Below, one piece after another: positions 20,203 to 29,627 of a stretch of DNA of 47,386 nt (position 1 is the stretch's first letter; each line of letters starts with the position of its first letter). The notes under the pieces are model-generated. The model worked only from the letters and a program-made list of their open reading frames with translations. It did no database searches and was not told the origin of the DNA. This stretch comes from Stentor coeruleus (taxonomy: Eukaryota > Ciliophora > Heterotrichea > Heterotrichida > Stentoridae). The position numbers and the translations under genes are program-made. Location: assembly GCA_001970955.1 (NCBI GenBank), contig MPUH01000534.1, positions 1 to 47,386 of the forward strand, written 5' to 3'.

Positions 20203-20733
20203 TTAAGGGAAAGCTTTCTTGGTCATGATGTTATAAAAGTCCTCAGTGCTTACTTGGCCATCTCCATCAGAATCAGCTCTTTCAATCATTTCCATAAGTT
20301 CTTCATCAGTCATAGTCTCTCCAAGTTCTTTAGCAACTCTTCTTAAGTTCTTGATGGTAATATATCCAGTCTTATCATCATCAAAAAGTCTGAAGACCTT
20401 ATTAATATCTTCTTTAGTATCCTTATCACTCATTCTTGCAGTCATCATATCAAGAAATTCATCGAAATCAATAGCACCTGAGCCATCTTTGTCCAAATCA
20501 CTAATCATCTGATAAATGGTTTGGTTCTTTGCTTCAAAACCAAGGCTTTGCATTGCTGACTTGAGTTCTGCTGGGTCAATTGTTCCTGACCCATCAGAAT
20601 CGAATAAATCGAATGCTTCTTTGATTTCTTCAATTTCGTCTTCAGTAAGACCTGGTCTTTCATATTGCTTAGGGTTGAAGACTTTGGGTTGAGATACTGG
20701 GGCTGGCTTTGCTGGTGCTCCTCTTCCTGCCAT
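20203..20733 (-). CDS. centrin (caltractin)
   Basis: A 176-aa EF-hand protein with the centrin pattern: short basic, Ala/Pro-rich head, then [17 protein letters not shown]. The four loops are [36 protein letters not shown] and [12 protein letters not shown]. The first, second and fourth look able to bind calcium; the third lacks the final Glu. Centrins act at basal bodies, and in heterotrichs centrin-like proteins also build contractile myonemes; which role applies cannot be told from sequence. I start at the ATG 20733-20731, as the reading frame further upstream has no ATG. Confidence 0.95.
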   Translation of the reverse strand: MAGRGAPAKPAPVSQPKVFNPKQYERPGLTEDEIEEIKEAFDLFDSDGSGTIDPAELKSAMQSLGFEAKNQTIYQMISDLDKDGSGAIDFDEFLDMMTARMSDKDTKEDINKVFRLFDDDKTGYITIKNLRRVAKELGETMTDEELMEMIERADSDGDGQVSTEDFYNIMTKKAFP

Positions 20734-21026
20734 ACTTTTATTATAGACCACATTTATGCATATTTAAACAAACTTTAAATTTAATAAGAGAATGATTAAG
20801 TAAATAAGTAGATTGTTAGGGTTTATTATATGACATAGATTTGATATGGATTGAGGATTGATAGATTGATAGATTGATTGAGAAGGATAATTGGATTATG
20901 AAGAATATTAAGGGTTATTAAGAATTTTGATATAGGTTTTATGATAAGGAAAATTTGAATGAAGGTTGTAGGGAAATTAATTTGTGGATGAAAGGTTTTT
21001 TTTGATAGGAATAAAAGTTTATAATA
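20734..21026. promoter_or_regulatory. divergent intergenic region, centrin / chagasin-like gene
   Basis: 293 bp between two ATGs. It is G-rich and C-poor on the plus strand throughout, with GATTGATAGATTGATAGATT-type repeats near 20850-20880. No defined promoter element is recognised. Confidence 0.4.
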
Positions 21027-21431
21027 ATGGCTTTAATATTTTGGATTATTTTTGGGATTTTAGGGATGGCTAAGGCGTCGATACCTGATCTTGATATAGA
21101 TACGATTGTGTTTATTGAACCATCAAGTTCAGCTTTTATGGAGATTAGTTGTAATCCTAGTTCGGGATATTTGTGGTATGTGCTTCCTCCGAATTCAGCT
21201 AAGATTAGTGTGAGAGATGTATATGGAGTATATACTCCCCCTCCAGAGCAGACTACAGGAAAATCAGGACATCAAACATTCGAAATTTTATGCAATTATT
21301 TATGTTCCGATGGTGATAAAGAAAGCTTAATCTTATATAAATCCCGTACTTGGGATATGAGCCCAAGTGAAACAAAAAATATTACAATAATAGTAACAAC
21401 AGGACCTCATATTCAAAACGAAGAACCTTAA
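21027..21431 (+). CDS. secreted chagasin-like cysteine-protease inhibitor (MEROPS I42)
   Basis: 134 aa. A signal peptide occupies residues 1-18 (MALIFWIIFGILGMAKAS). The mature part carries the three inhibitory-loop motifs of the chagasin/ICP family in order: NPSSGYLW (43-50, for NPTTGY), GKSG (78-81, in the Gly-rich loop) and SRTW (106-109, for RPW). Chagasins block papain-type proteases such as cathepsin L by inserting these loops into the active site. Likely target: the cell's own lysosomal or phagosomal cathepsins, by inference. Four or so Cys suggest a disulphide not found in chagasin. The eL30 gene begins only 69 bp downstream. Confidence 0.82.
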   Translation: MALIFWIIFGILGMAKASIPDLDIDTIVFIEPSSSAFMEISCNPSSGYLWYVLPPNSAKISVRDVYGVYTPPPEQTTGKSGHQTFEILCNYLCSDGDKESLILYKSRTWDMSPSETKNITIIVTTGPHIQNEEP

Positions 21432-21500
21432 GCATAAATAATCATACTTAGCGTAAAATAAAACTCAAAAAATCTTGTCTCATATTTCTTAAGGTTATAA

Positions 21501-21824
21501 ATGGTGAAAAAAGGGAAGAAATCAGCTGAAGGTATGAATTCAAAGCTCGCATTGGTAATGAAAAGTGGTAAAGCAGTACTAGGCTACAAAAGTACATTGA
21601 AAAGCTTACGTCAAGGCAAATCCAAGTTAGTTTTCATTGCTAGCAATACTCTACCTTTGAAGAAAAGTGAAATCGAGTATTACTGCATGCTTGGCAAAGT
21701 TGAAGTTCACCATTACACTGGGGATAACAACGAACTTGGCAGAGCTTGTGGTAAAATGCACGCAGTTTCTTCATTATCTGTCTTAGACGTTGGTGATTCG
21801 GATATTTTAGCATCCACAGCATAA
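21501..21824 (+). CDS. RPL30: 60S ribosomal protein eL30
   Basis: 107 aa, the usual length. It matches eL30 along its whole length: INSRL-like [65 protein letters not shown] and a VGDSDI end. A component of the large ribosomal subunit. No intron seen. The gap to the upstream gene on the same strand is 69 bp, which must contain that gene's 3' UTR and this promoter. Confidence 0.98.
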   Translation: MVKKGKKSAEGMNSKLALVMKSGKAVLGYKSTLKSLRQGKSKLVFIASNTLPLKKSEIEYYCMLGKVEVHHYTGDNNELGRACGKMHAVSSLSVLDVGDSDILASTA

Positions 21825-21972
21825 TTTAACTAGTTATATTCGACCCTAAAAAATGATTTCACCTCATACTTTTACATTAAATTTCCGACAAATCAAAAGT
21901 CTTTTTATATTTTCATATAAAATACATCCCATCAATTCAGAAAATCTCTAAAACCATTTTTACTATTTCTAA

Positions 21973-24108
21973 TTACTTTTTTTTCTCTAACTTTTTCTTA
22001 TACTCCTGTATTTCCTGAGTATAATTCGCCAATTGTGCATCTTGTGCCATAATAATCTTCTGATCATTCTCTCTTAAAAAGTCTAAATCCTCCAATTGCC
22101 TCTGAGCTAGACCTAAAGATTTCTCATACTGCCCTATCATTCCTTGAAGATGTTGTAACTCATCATACATAGCTTTATTCCTATACTGATTTTCTAAACT
22201 TTCTTTTAATCTTTGCTTCAAAATATCAAGATCCGCTTCTGGTGCTGGTTCTACAATCCTCACAGCATTAGCTTCTAATTCTCTTAACTCATTATCTGTT
22301 TTTCTTCTTAATTCCGCTAAATCATTTTCATATTGTATTTTCATTTCTGTATATTTATTATCAAGTTGTATCAATCTTTCATTAGCTTCTTGATATTGTT
22401 TTAACAGATCATTTTCAAGTCTACTTCTTTTTTTCAATATCTCCAAATTATCTTGGGTAAATATTAGTAAAGCTTCTAAAGATACAACAGAACTATCTCT
22501 TTCTTTGCTTTGTAGTTCTTTTTGTAACACATCAACTTCAGTTGAGAGTTTTAAGAATTGATCATGCATTTCTGATTTGGTTCTTGAGTATTTTTGTTTT
22601 GTTTGGTCAATTTCGTTTTTAACTTTTTCGATTTCTTTTTCAATCTGTTCTGTTTGTTGAACTTTTTCTTTAGCGAGTTTTTCCATATTTTCAATTTCTG
22701 TTTTCAATAGAGAAAGTTCAGTTTCTTTTTCTAAGCATTTAGCTCTAAGGCTTTCATATTCTTGATACAATTTATTTTCATCTTCTTGTAAAGCTTTAAG
22801 TTCAGCGATTTTATTAGTTTTTTCTGTTAGTTGTTCTTTAAGGTTTTTTTCGACTTTACGTTTTTCATCGCATTCTGATTCAAGTTTGCTTAAAACTCCT
22901 TCAAGTTCTCCAATTTTCCCTTTGACTCTATCAAGTTCAGCTTCTTTATCTTCTAATTGAGACCGATATTTTTTGTTTTCATCGCGGGTTTGTTTAAGCT
23001 CAGTTTCTAATGTTGAAACTTGTTGAGTATAAGCTGATGGGGCAGGAGCTGGTATAGTGACTTCTGGAATTTTTTTCTCTTCTTCTTTAGCTGAGGGTTT
23101 TGATAAGACTTTATATTCCCCTTCACCAAAAGGTTTAATAGGGTCTTCAAGTGTTTCAGGGTCATAATTAGCATCAAATGTGCATGGTAAAGGCTCTTTT
23201 ATCACTTGTTGGGTCATAGTCGGTCTAATAGGCTGATGTGTTTGCATCCAAGGGTGTGCTAATATTTCAGCCAAAGGTATTCTCTCATCAGGATTAGCTT
23301 TAAGGAGCTTCATAATCAAATCCTTAGCAAGAGGTGGGAAATTTTTTGGAAATGTAATCCTAACTTTAAGTATTTTCTCAAACATCGCAGCTTGGTTACT
23401 AGCTTGAAAAGGTGCACTCCCAGTCAGTAATTCAAAAAGCAAAACCCCTAAATTCCACAAATCCAAATTTGTTGAATGTCCTTGTTGATTAATCATCTCA
23501 GGGGCTAAATAATCTAAAGTCCCACAATATGTCATCCTAGACCTATCTGGGTTAAAAAAATTCGACCAACCAAAATCAGCAACTTTTATACGCCCATCAC
23601 GACCCTCTTTATCTAATAATAAATTCTCTGGTTTTATATCTCTATGAATAATTGGTGGGTCTCTTGAATGTAAATATTCAACAGCTAATATAACTTCTCT
23701 CATATATTGAGCTGCAGCTGCTTCATCAAAAGACTTAAATTTGGCTAGTTTTTGGAATACAGTCCCACCTTCAGCTAATTCTAATACTAAATAAAAATTG
23801 TTGTCGTCCTCAAAATGATTGTAGAGTTTGACTACATGTGGATGATTCAAACTATACATTATACGGATTTCACGACGAAGTTGAGGTAAAAGGTTAGCAT
23901 CGACAACTTTCTTTTTGTTTACAACTTTTATAGCGTAAAGCTCACGGGAAATTTTGTGTCGGACTTTGTACACTTCACCAAAAGCTCCTTCACCTAGAGC
24001 TTTTTTTGTAAGTGATTCGAAGTCAGAAACACTTGGTTCCTTTTCAGCTCCGTTGAGGACACTTGGTGATGGGAAGAGTATCCTACGTTTGTTTTTAGCT
24101 GAGTTCAT
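21973..24108 (-). CDS. Aurora-like protein kinase with long C-terminal coiled coil
   Basis: 711 aa. Kinase domain about 32-290: Gly loop LGEGAFGEV (38-46), Lys61, HRDIKPEN (155-162), DFG (178-180) followed by W-S-N, and activation end CGTLDYLAPEM. ADFGWS and the CGTLDYL run are Aurora hallmarks; the usual RRTT of the T-loop is RSRMT here. From about 365 to the end the protein is an uninterrupted coiled coil rich in Glu, Lys and Leu, absent from animal Auroras. Such a tail suggests dimerisation or anchoring on a filament (inference). Mitotic or ciliary role not decidable. Confidence 0.9.
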   Translation of the reverse strand: MNSAKNKRRILFPSPSVLNGAEKEPSVSDFESLTKKALGEGAFGEVYKVRHKISRELYAIKVVNKKKVVDANLLPQLRREIRIMYSLNHPHVVKLYNHFEDDNNFYLVLELAEGGTVFQKLAKFKSFDEAAAAQYMREVILAVEYLHSRDPPIIHRDIKPENLLLDKEGRDGRIKVADFGWSNFFNPDRSRMTYCGTLDYLAPEMINQQGHSTNLDLWNLGVLLFELLTGSAPFQASNQAAMFEKILKVRITFPKNFPPLAKDLIMKLLKANPDERIPLAEILAHPWMQTHQPIRPTMTQQVIKEPLPCTFDANYDPETLEDPIKPFGEGEYKVLSKPSAKEEEKKIPEVTIPAPAPSAYTQQVSTLETELKQTRDENKKYRSQLEDKEAELDRVKGKIGELEGVLSKLESECDEKRKVEKNLKEQLTEKTNKIAELKALQEDENKLYQEYESLRAKCLEKETELSLLKTEIENMEKLAKEKVQQTEQIEKEIEKVKNEIDQTKQKYSRTKSEMHDQFLKLSTEVDVLQKELQSKERDSSVVSLEALLIFTQDNLEILKKRSRLENDLLKQYQEANERLIQLDNKYTEMKIQYENDLAELRRKTDNELRELEANAVRIVEPAPEADLDILKQRLKESLENQYRNKAMYDELQHLQGMIGQYEKSLGLAQRQLEDLDFLRENDQKIIMAQDAQLANYTQEIQEYKKKLEKKK

Positions 24109-24261
24109 ATTTATAATCGAAAGAATTAGATTTTTTTAGTATGAAAGAAATTAGTGTTTTTGTTGTATTTATTGTTGATGTATATTGTGAATGATGCTAG
24201 ATTTTTTTATTGGTATTTTGGATAGATAAATATAAATTTTACTATTTTGGATATTGGAATT

Positions 24262-24492
24262 TTAGAATATAAGATTTGTGTATGTAAAGAATTTTATATA
24301 TGATAAGTAGTTTAGGTTTTGTGATGTGGAAGTGAATTCTTTGTGGCATGGATCTTTGAAAGATTGAATATTGTCATATTGGCTTAATGATTTTATTAAA
24401 AACGCTTCTTTTGCTTCAGGTTAGATTTTTGTTTTAAACCAATACCCTGTGCTAAAGCTGTATATAGAACTTTTACTAATTTTATGCAGGTT
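24262..24492 (-). pseudogene. possible gene remnant
   Basis: A minus-strand frame reads 24 protein-like codons, one in-frame TAA (24423-24421), then about 52 more including KSLSQYDNIQSFKDPCHKEF, ending at TAA 24262. No start and no 15-nt intron removes the stop. Another short open run lies at about 24557-24690. No family recognised; chance cannot be excluded. Confidence 0.3.
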
Positions 24493-25224
24493 AACTTAAG
24501 GGTCTTTATATATCACTAATCATTTATTATTTAAAAAATATCGCACTTGATAAAAAATTTATTCTAAAACTTTAAATTTTTTTCATATTATTTTGCTTGG
24601 CTTACTTCTATATTTATAAAATCTGTCATTCTTTTTAAAACTTTTTTTCTCATAAGACCAGTACAATTTATTAAATAACTTGATTTTTCCACTAGCCTTC
24701 CATACCTCTATACAAATTTATCATCATTCCTCTACAAAACCTACTGAAAATCTCCATCTCTCATTTTACCAAAAATCCCATTAACTCTTATTACATCAAA
24801 AAACTACAACATCTTATATCCTTCCTCAAAACCAAGACTTAAATTTTCCTTCAAAACCATCAGTAAAATTTAATTACCTAGTTAAAAATAATTCTAAAAA
24901 ATCATAACCAAATCTTTATCTAATCCTTCTATCCCACAACAACAAAAATAAAAGCCATTCCTAAATCCCTGCAAAAAAATCCTATCACCTATTTTAATTC
25001 CAAACTTACACAAAAACTAAATTCAATTCTCCAACACAATAAAAAGCTAAAATATTCCACAACCACATTTTCCATAAACATAATCCCAAAAACCCCAAAT
25101 CCATCTCCTTAACCATGAAATCTACAAAAAAACCCTATATTCCAACACAAAAATTCCAATTCTAAAAACTTATCACAAATATTTATCCCATACAAAAAAA
25201 AATCTATAAATCACTAACTCACAT
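24493..25224. other. intergenic, no gene seen
   Basis: It becomes strongly C-rich and G-poor from about 24690 up to the end of the REEP-type gene. No supported frame beyond the remnant noted next to it. Confidence 0.55.
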
Positions 25225-25653
25225 TTAACTATTAGGCACTAAAAACTCTTCTAAGTCTTCAATAAAAAACTTATATAAATTCCCTCTCCAACTAGCAACA
25301 AATTGCGTAAGTGTTGTGTGTTGAACCAAAACATCTGCATAAGGTTCAACTTCATTATATAATGGGCAAATCACACTATCATAAATTTTGGATGCAGTTC
25401 CAAACATGCTTAATGATAGGTATATACCAACTTTAAACAAATAAAACACATCAAAATCTTCTAAATAAGGCCAGACTATAAAGTCAATTAAAAGAAACAG
25501 AGATCTCACTGCCCAATATTTCTGCCAAAATTTCAGATTGTTTTCATCAGATGATTCTCTGTAGGTTTTGATTGATGAGTATGCTGGGTAGAAGTCAGCA
25601 ATAATACAACTAAGTAGATCTTACATCAGTCCTATACAAATGATTGAAAACAT
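25225..25653 (-). CDS. TB2/DP1/HVA22 (REEP/Yop1) family membrane protein
   Basis: 137 aa after splicing one 15-nt intron (25610-25624). The spliced protein has the family core: FYPAYSSIKTYRESSDENN, then KFWQKYWAVRSLFLLIDF and two hydrophobic hairpins (about 48-60 and 70-90), then the IYDSVICPLYN end. REEP/Yop1 proteins bend ER membrane into tubules by hairpin insertion. The first exon (ATG 25653) encodes a hydrophobic start, MFSIICIGL. A model starting at the in-frame ATG 25509 would miss the first hairpin. Tail rich in aromatic and acidic residues, no recognised sorting signal. Confidence 0.87.
25610..25624 (-). other. 15-nt intron in the REEP-type gene
   Basis: GTAAGATCTACTTAG on the minus strand. 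It joins the short hydrophobic exon to the conserved FYPAYSS block. Confidence 0.88.
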
Positions 25654-26196
25654 ATCTAAATAATAATGATTAAGGGATTTTATGTAAGGGTTGTGTTATT
25701 ATTAGTAATATAAGTGTAGAGGAAGAATTTTTTTGAAGGGGAAAAGGTAATGATTTATAAAGTGGTAGAAAGGTTAGTTTTTGATTTTAGATGAGGTTAG
25801 AAGTGATAAAGGGTAAAGAAACTATTAGGGTTTAAGGTGTTATAAAGCTTTAGGATTTATAATGCCGTCTTTAAGGACATATAAAATAAATAATTCAATA
25901 TGATAAGTTTATTATATAAAAACATTGAAAAAAAACTATCATATCCAACTAGTAGATCTTACATACAAAATACATAAAATAAAATAAAATCCTTCATATA
26001 ACAGTTTTGCTAAAAACTAAATTCAAATACAAAACTTACATTATAACCATCCTTACTAAACCCATAAACCCCAACAACTTAACCCCTAAACTTACTCCAC
26101 AATCCAAAAAAACCCTAACACCCAAAGTAATTTTAAATAAAAAACCCTTTATTCCATCTAAATTTTATCCCAACAAAAGCATTTCATAATATTTAA
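25654..26196. other. divergent intergenic region, no gene seen
   Basis: G-rich to about 25870, then A/C-rich and nearly G-free up to the next ATG. A 60-codon plus-strand ORF at 26007-26189 is a product of that composition. Confidence 0.6.
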
Positions 26197-27180
26197 ATGT
26201 TAAACAAAAAAGCTCTCGGTGGGTTTTTTGTCCTGATTGCCTCATGTTTTATCATCCTAGTGTATTGGTCTTATATACAAGCTGATCATTGTAATCCTTA
26301 TTCAGACAAAGCAACTCTGATTCTATTCCATATTTTGTTTGGGTTGCTTGTTTGGAGTTTTATCCACTCCAGTATTTCAGAACCAGGGATAGTCCCACCA
26401 TACTGGGGATTTTATATGGGTGACTCAGAGCACAAACGTAAAAGATACTGTTTACTATGTCATGTTTTCAAACCAGATCGTTGCCATCACTGTTCTATTT
26501 GCAACAGATGCGTTTTAAACATGGATCATCATTGCCGTAACCTTTATTCAGCTTGGATCAATAACTGTATAGGTTTTTATAATCGTAAACTCTTCATGCT
26601 CATGCTTTTCTATTCCTTATTATCAGCTTATTTCGTCCTATATCATTTCATAAAAACAGCATACCTCTCTTTTAATCTAATACTAGAAACCCATTCCATA
26701 AAATATTCCTTACTTAAAGACATTACTTTAGGGTTAATGATACTAATGTTTTGTGTTGTATTAACGAAATTCACAGCATTTCATGTTAATTTGGTTATGA
26801 AAAACTCAACAACTATTGAATGTTTAGAAAACAATTACAATTATTGTTATAGTTTAAGTTTGTATAGGAATTTTGTACAAGTTTTTGGAAGAAATCCTTG
26901 GATGTGGCTTGTGCCTATGTATGGAAGATCTGGTAAACCAAGTGGGGATGGGATTGTGTGGCCTATTGCTGAAAGTCAGTTTTCGGAAAGTGATGTTAAT
27001 GTGGAATCGGAAGCTAATAGGGAAAATTCTGTTAAACCTGTTGGGGCTTTTAATAAACCGGATGTTTGGCCAGCGGAAAGGAAGTCAGAAAGTCCGTTTG
27101 TTGTTGGGAGAGGAGGATCGGATTCTGAGACGGATATTTCGTTTATAAAGCTCAATAGGAACTCTCCTGCAAAAATTTAG
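26197..27180 (+). CDS. DHHC-type protein S-acyltransferase (palmitoyltransferase)
   Basis: Adds palmitate to Cys of membrane-associated proteins. 322 aa after splicing. Four membrane segments are visible (about 8-25, 41-58, 128-150, 172-195). The Cys-rich domain includes C-x2-C, HCSICNRCVLNMD and the catalytic DHHC (110-113), followed after splicing by PWINNCIGFYNRK. A 15-nt intron without any stop (26537-26551) sits directly after DHHC; read unspliced it would insert RNLYS and destroy the invariant CPW. The STTIE sequence after segment 4 is the TTxE motif, and NPWMWLVP is near the usual PaCCT region. The C-terminal tail is Ser-rich. Could act on the Met-Gly-Cys proteins encoded nearby (inference). 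Confidence 0.95.
   Translation: MLNKKALGGFFVLIASCFIILVYWSYIQADHCNPYSDKATLILFHILFGLLVWSFIHSSISEPGIVPPYWGFYMGDSEHKRKRYCLLCHVFKPDRCHHCSICNRCVLNMDHHCRNLYSAWINNCIGFYNRKLFMLMLFYSLLSAYFVLYHFIKTAYLSFNLILETHSIKYSLLKDITLGLMILMFCVVLTKFTAFHVNLVMKNSTTIECLENNYNYCYSLSLYRNFVQVFGRNPWMWLVPMYGRSGKPSGDGIVWPIAESQFSESDVNVESEANRENSVKPVGAFNKPDVWPAERKSESPFVVGRGGSDSETDISFIKLNRNSPAKI
26537..26551 (+). other. 15-nt intron in the DHHC gene, no in-frame stop
   Basis: GTAACCTTTATTCAG. It is a multiple of three and open in frame, so it is invisible to an ORF finder. Removal restores DHHC-PW. Confidence 0.95.
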
Positions 27181-27573
27181 TTTGTAGTTAGTTTATTTAA
27201 TTATTATGTAAAAGAACTGATTTTTAGTTGAAGGCTGTTTTAGGGGTTTTATTGGAATGGGTTGCAGTTGATAGCTTTTTGGATTAGGATGAGATAAAGT
27301 GAGGAAATAGAGTATATATGAGGAATTTATATATGCTAGATTAGATTTTTGGGGTTTTAGTATGATGCGGATTTTATGCAGATTTAAGTTTGTTATAAAC
27401 ACCTAAAACGCTTTCTATTCAAAGCTTATCCCATCCTTCCAAGTGTGTCAAATCCTCCCCCTTCTCACCATTCCCCACCCCAAATATCTTCCAAAACTCA
27501 CACACCTTCCAAATATAAAAACTTTCCAATTTTTCCTTTCCAAAATTTAAAAAATCTGTGATATCAATGTGTT
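27181..27573. other. intergenic, sharp skew switch
   Basis: Between two plus-strand genes. 27241-27300 has 20 G and 2 C; 27421-27480 has 4 G and 27 C. No gene. Confidence 0.7.
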
Positions 27574-29316
27574 ATGGATTATATTAAAATGGAAGAGCCT
27601 ATAAGTTTATCAGACACCGAAGACTTTAGTCTACCAGATACTTCTCTGAACCAAACCTCAAAAGATAACCAAGATTACCTAATAATGACAATAGAGCTTG
27701 GTGATGGTCAGCAACAGCATATAAAAATTCATGCATCCGATGATCCAATCCAGTTAGCCCATGATTTCATCCAAGTGCATCAATTGAACCCTGAACTTGA
27801 GCAATCCTTAGCAAGTTTAATAAAACAAAATTTAGGGCTTTTAGATAAACGTTCACAGCCAAGTCCTTTTATAAAATCCTCAATATCAAATTACCAATCT
27901 ATGACTAAAGAAGTTCCTAATGGTAAAACTATGGATTCAACAAGTTTCTTAAAACATAAGCCACAAATCAATAAAAAATCTTTAATGATAACATCAAAAC
28001 AATCAAGAAATGGGGATATTCATGAAAGGTTATATAAATTAGCTAAGAAAAAAAAACCAAAACTTGACCCAGAACCCCAACAAAGTGTATCAGAAAAAAG
28101 CACATCATCATATTTTAACCCAGGGGAAATACTTTATATAAAAGGTATGACGATGATGCATTCGAAATTGAGACTGGCTGAAGAAAGACAGAAGGAAAAA
28201 GAAGCTAAGGAGACGCAGGAATTGACTTTTAAACCGAATATCAACCCAAGTCAATCGCGTTATGATGAGAAACCTGAAGATATTTTGCTTAAAAAAGCCC
28301 GGGATTATGAGTTCCACAAGCAAGTGTTACGGGAAAAATATGCTAAAGAAGAGGTCAAAGAGTGTTCTTTTAAGCCGAAAATCAAAAAAAATAAAGAACC
28401 AAATGTTAATGTTTATGAAGACTTGTACCAAGAAGCCCAGAAAAGACAAGAAAAACAAATTGAACTTGCGAATATGAAGCTTTTCCCTTTTGAGCCTAAT
28501 GCTGAAAAACCTAAAATCGATAAGAAAAACCTCGAATCTAAAGAAGAGTTTATAGAACGACTTGTGAACTCTAAAAAGAAACTCAATGAAGAAATGGAAA
28601 AACTCAAAGCTTTACAATCTACAAGCATCGACCCTATTACCGGGCAGAAATTCTTCAATCCCATAACTTTACAAAACCCTGAAGCTAGTACAAGAAAACA
28701 AGATAAAAACATATGGGAATATCTTTATAGTATGAAAGATGCGAAAAAAGATAAAATCAAAAAATGCTTAGAAGATGAAGAAACAAACTGGGAAGAAGCA
28801 GCGAGTAAAGCGAAAATCGGAAGCCAATCACAAAAATTATTTGATAGGTTCCGAATGAAGCAATATAAAAAAATGTTTGAGGATTTAGACTCGGATCATG
28901 ATGGGAAAATTTCTGCAGATCATATAGATTTGAATGATGTTAGTGAAAAACATTTAGAAATTTTATCCCCATTATTAGAACATATGTTGAATTCTGGGGA
29001 TAGTATTGATTTTAATGAGTTTGCTATGCATCTTGAAGAACTTAGAAGCCATCTTGATATGAATTCTAGAGCAAGTTTATTGAAAAGAGATAAAATTGTT
29101 GAAGTTGTTGAGATTGACCCACATCCTCAGTTGAATCCACATACGATTGAGATTGCAGAAAGGAATAGATCAGATGAGAATATATATGATAGACAATTAA
29201 AGGCTAAGCTTATTAATCAATTGAAATTTGAAAAACTTAGAGAATTACAGGAAGAAGTTGTGATTAAAGACTGTAGTTTCAAGCCGACACTTATAACTAA
29301 TGGTAGATACAAGTAA
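27574..29316 (+). CDS. EF-hand protein with N-terminal ubiquitin-like-type domain and FKPxI repeats
   Basis: 580 aa, one exon. Residues about 35-90 (LIMTIELGDGQQQHIKIHAS, then an acidic loop and LAHDFIQVHQLNPELEQSL) look like a compact strand-strand-helix unit often seen at the start of long protist coiled-coil proteins. Short repeats of the type F-K-P-x-I occur at about 218, 265 and near the C-terminus (CSFKPTL). A single EF-hand loop, DLDSDHDGKISAD, lies near 437. The rest is charged and helical. Cytoskeletal or axonemal scaffolding is a guess from architecture only. Confidence 0.8.
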   Translation: MDYIKMEEPISLSDTEDFSLPDTSLNQTSKDNQDYLIMTIELGDGQQQHIKIHASDDPIQLAHDFIQVHQLNPELEQSLASLIKQNLGLLDKRSQPSPFIKSSISNYQSMTKEVPNGKTMDSTSFLKHKPQINKKSLMITSKQSRNGDIHERLYKLAKKKKPKLDPEPQQSVSEKSTSSYFNPGEILYIKGMTMMHSKLRLAEERQKEKEAKETQELTFKPNINPSQSRYDEKPEDILLKKARDYEFHKQVLREKYAKEEVKECSFKPKIKKNKEPNVNVYEDLYQEAQKRQEKQIELANMKLFPFEPNAEKPKIDKKNLESKEEFIERLVNSKKKLNEEMEKLKALQSTSIDPITGQKFFNPITLQNPEASTRKQDKNIWEYLYSMKDAKKDKIKKCLEDEETNWEEAASKAKIGSQSQKLFDRFRMKQYKKMFEDLDSDHDGKISADHIDLNDVSEKHLEILSPLLEHMLNSGDSIDFNEFAMHLEELRSHLDMNSRASLLKRDKIVEVVEIDPHPQLNPHTIEIAERNRSDENIYDRQLKAKLINQLKFEKLRELQEEVVIKDCSFKPTLITNGRYK

Positions 29317-29627
29317 TATTAGGTATAGTTAGGTTAATATAAGTAATAATTTGTCGATAATTTTTTTTTAAAGATTTTTTTGATGCTTTTTGTATATGAT
29401 TTATGTTAGATACTTGGATTTTATGTGTAGAAAGATTGTAATTTTATTGAAGTATGGACGAATTTGCAGGAGATTTTTTTATGAACAGGTCTGATTGTCT
29501 TTGTTTAAATCATCCAAACTGAAAAAACAATCAACACATTAAACTTCATCAAATTTTTTTTTTATCTCCAAGATAATTATCTACTTAAAAAAAGCGCTAA
29601 TAATCTTTTTAATCAAAACTATTTAAA
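29317..29627. other. convergent intergenic region, no gene seen
   Basis: G-rich left, C-rich right, switching near 29510. T- and A-rich runs at about 29360 and 29550 may mark 3' ends. Confidence 0.6.

Noticed and set aside
26007-26189. 60-codon plus-strand ORF before the DHHC gene
   Set aside because: It reflects the nearly G-free composition of this flank (Lys, Pro, Thr, Asn only) and has no other sign of coding.
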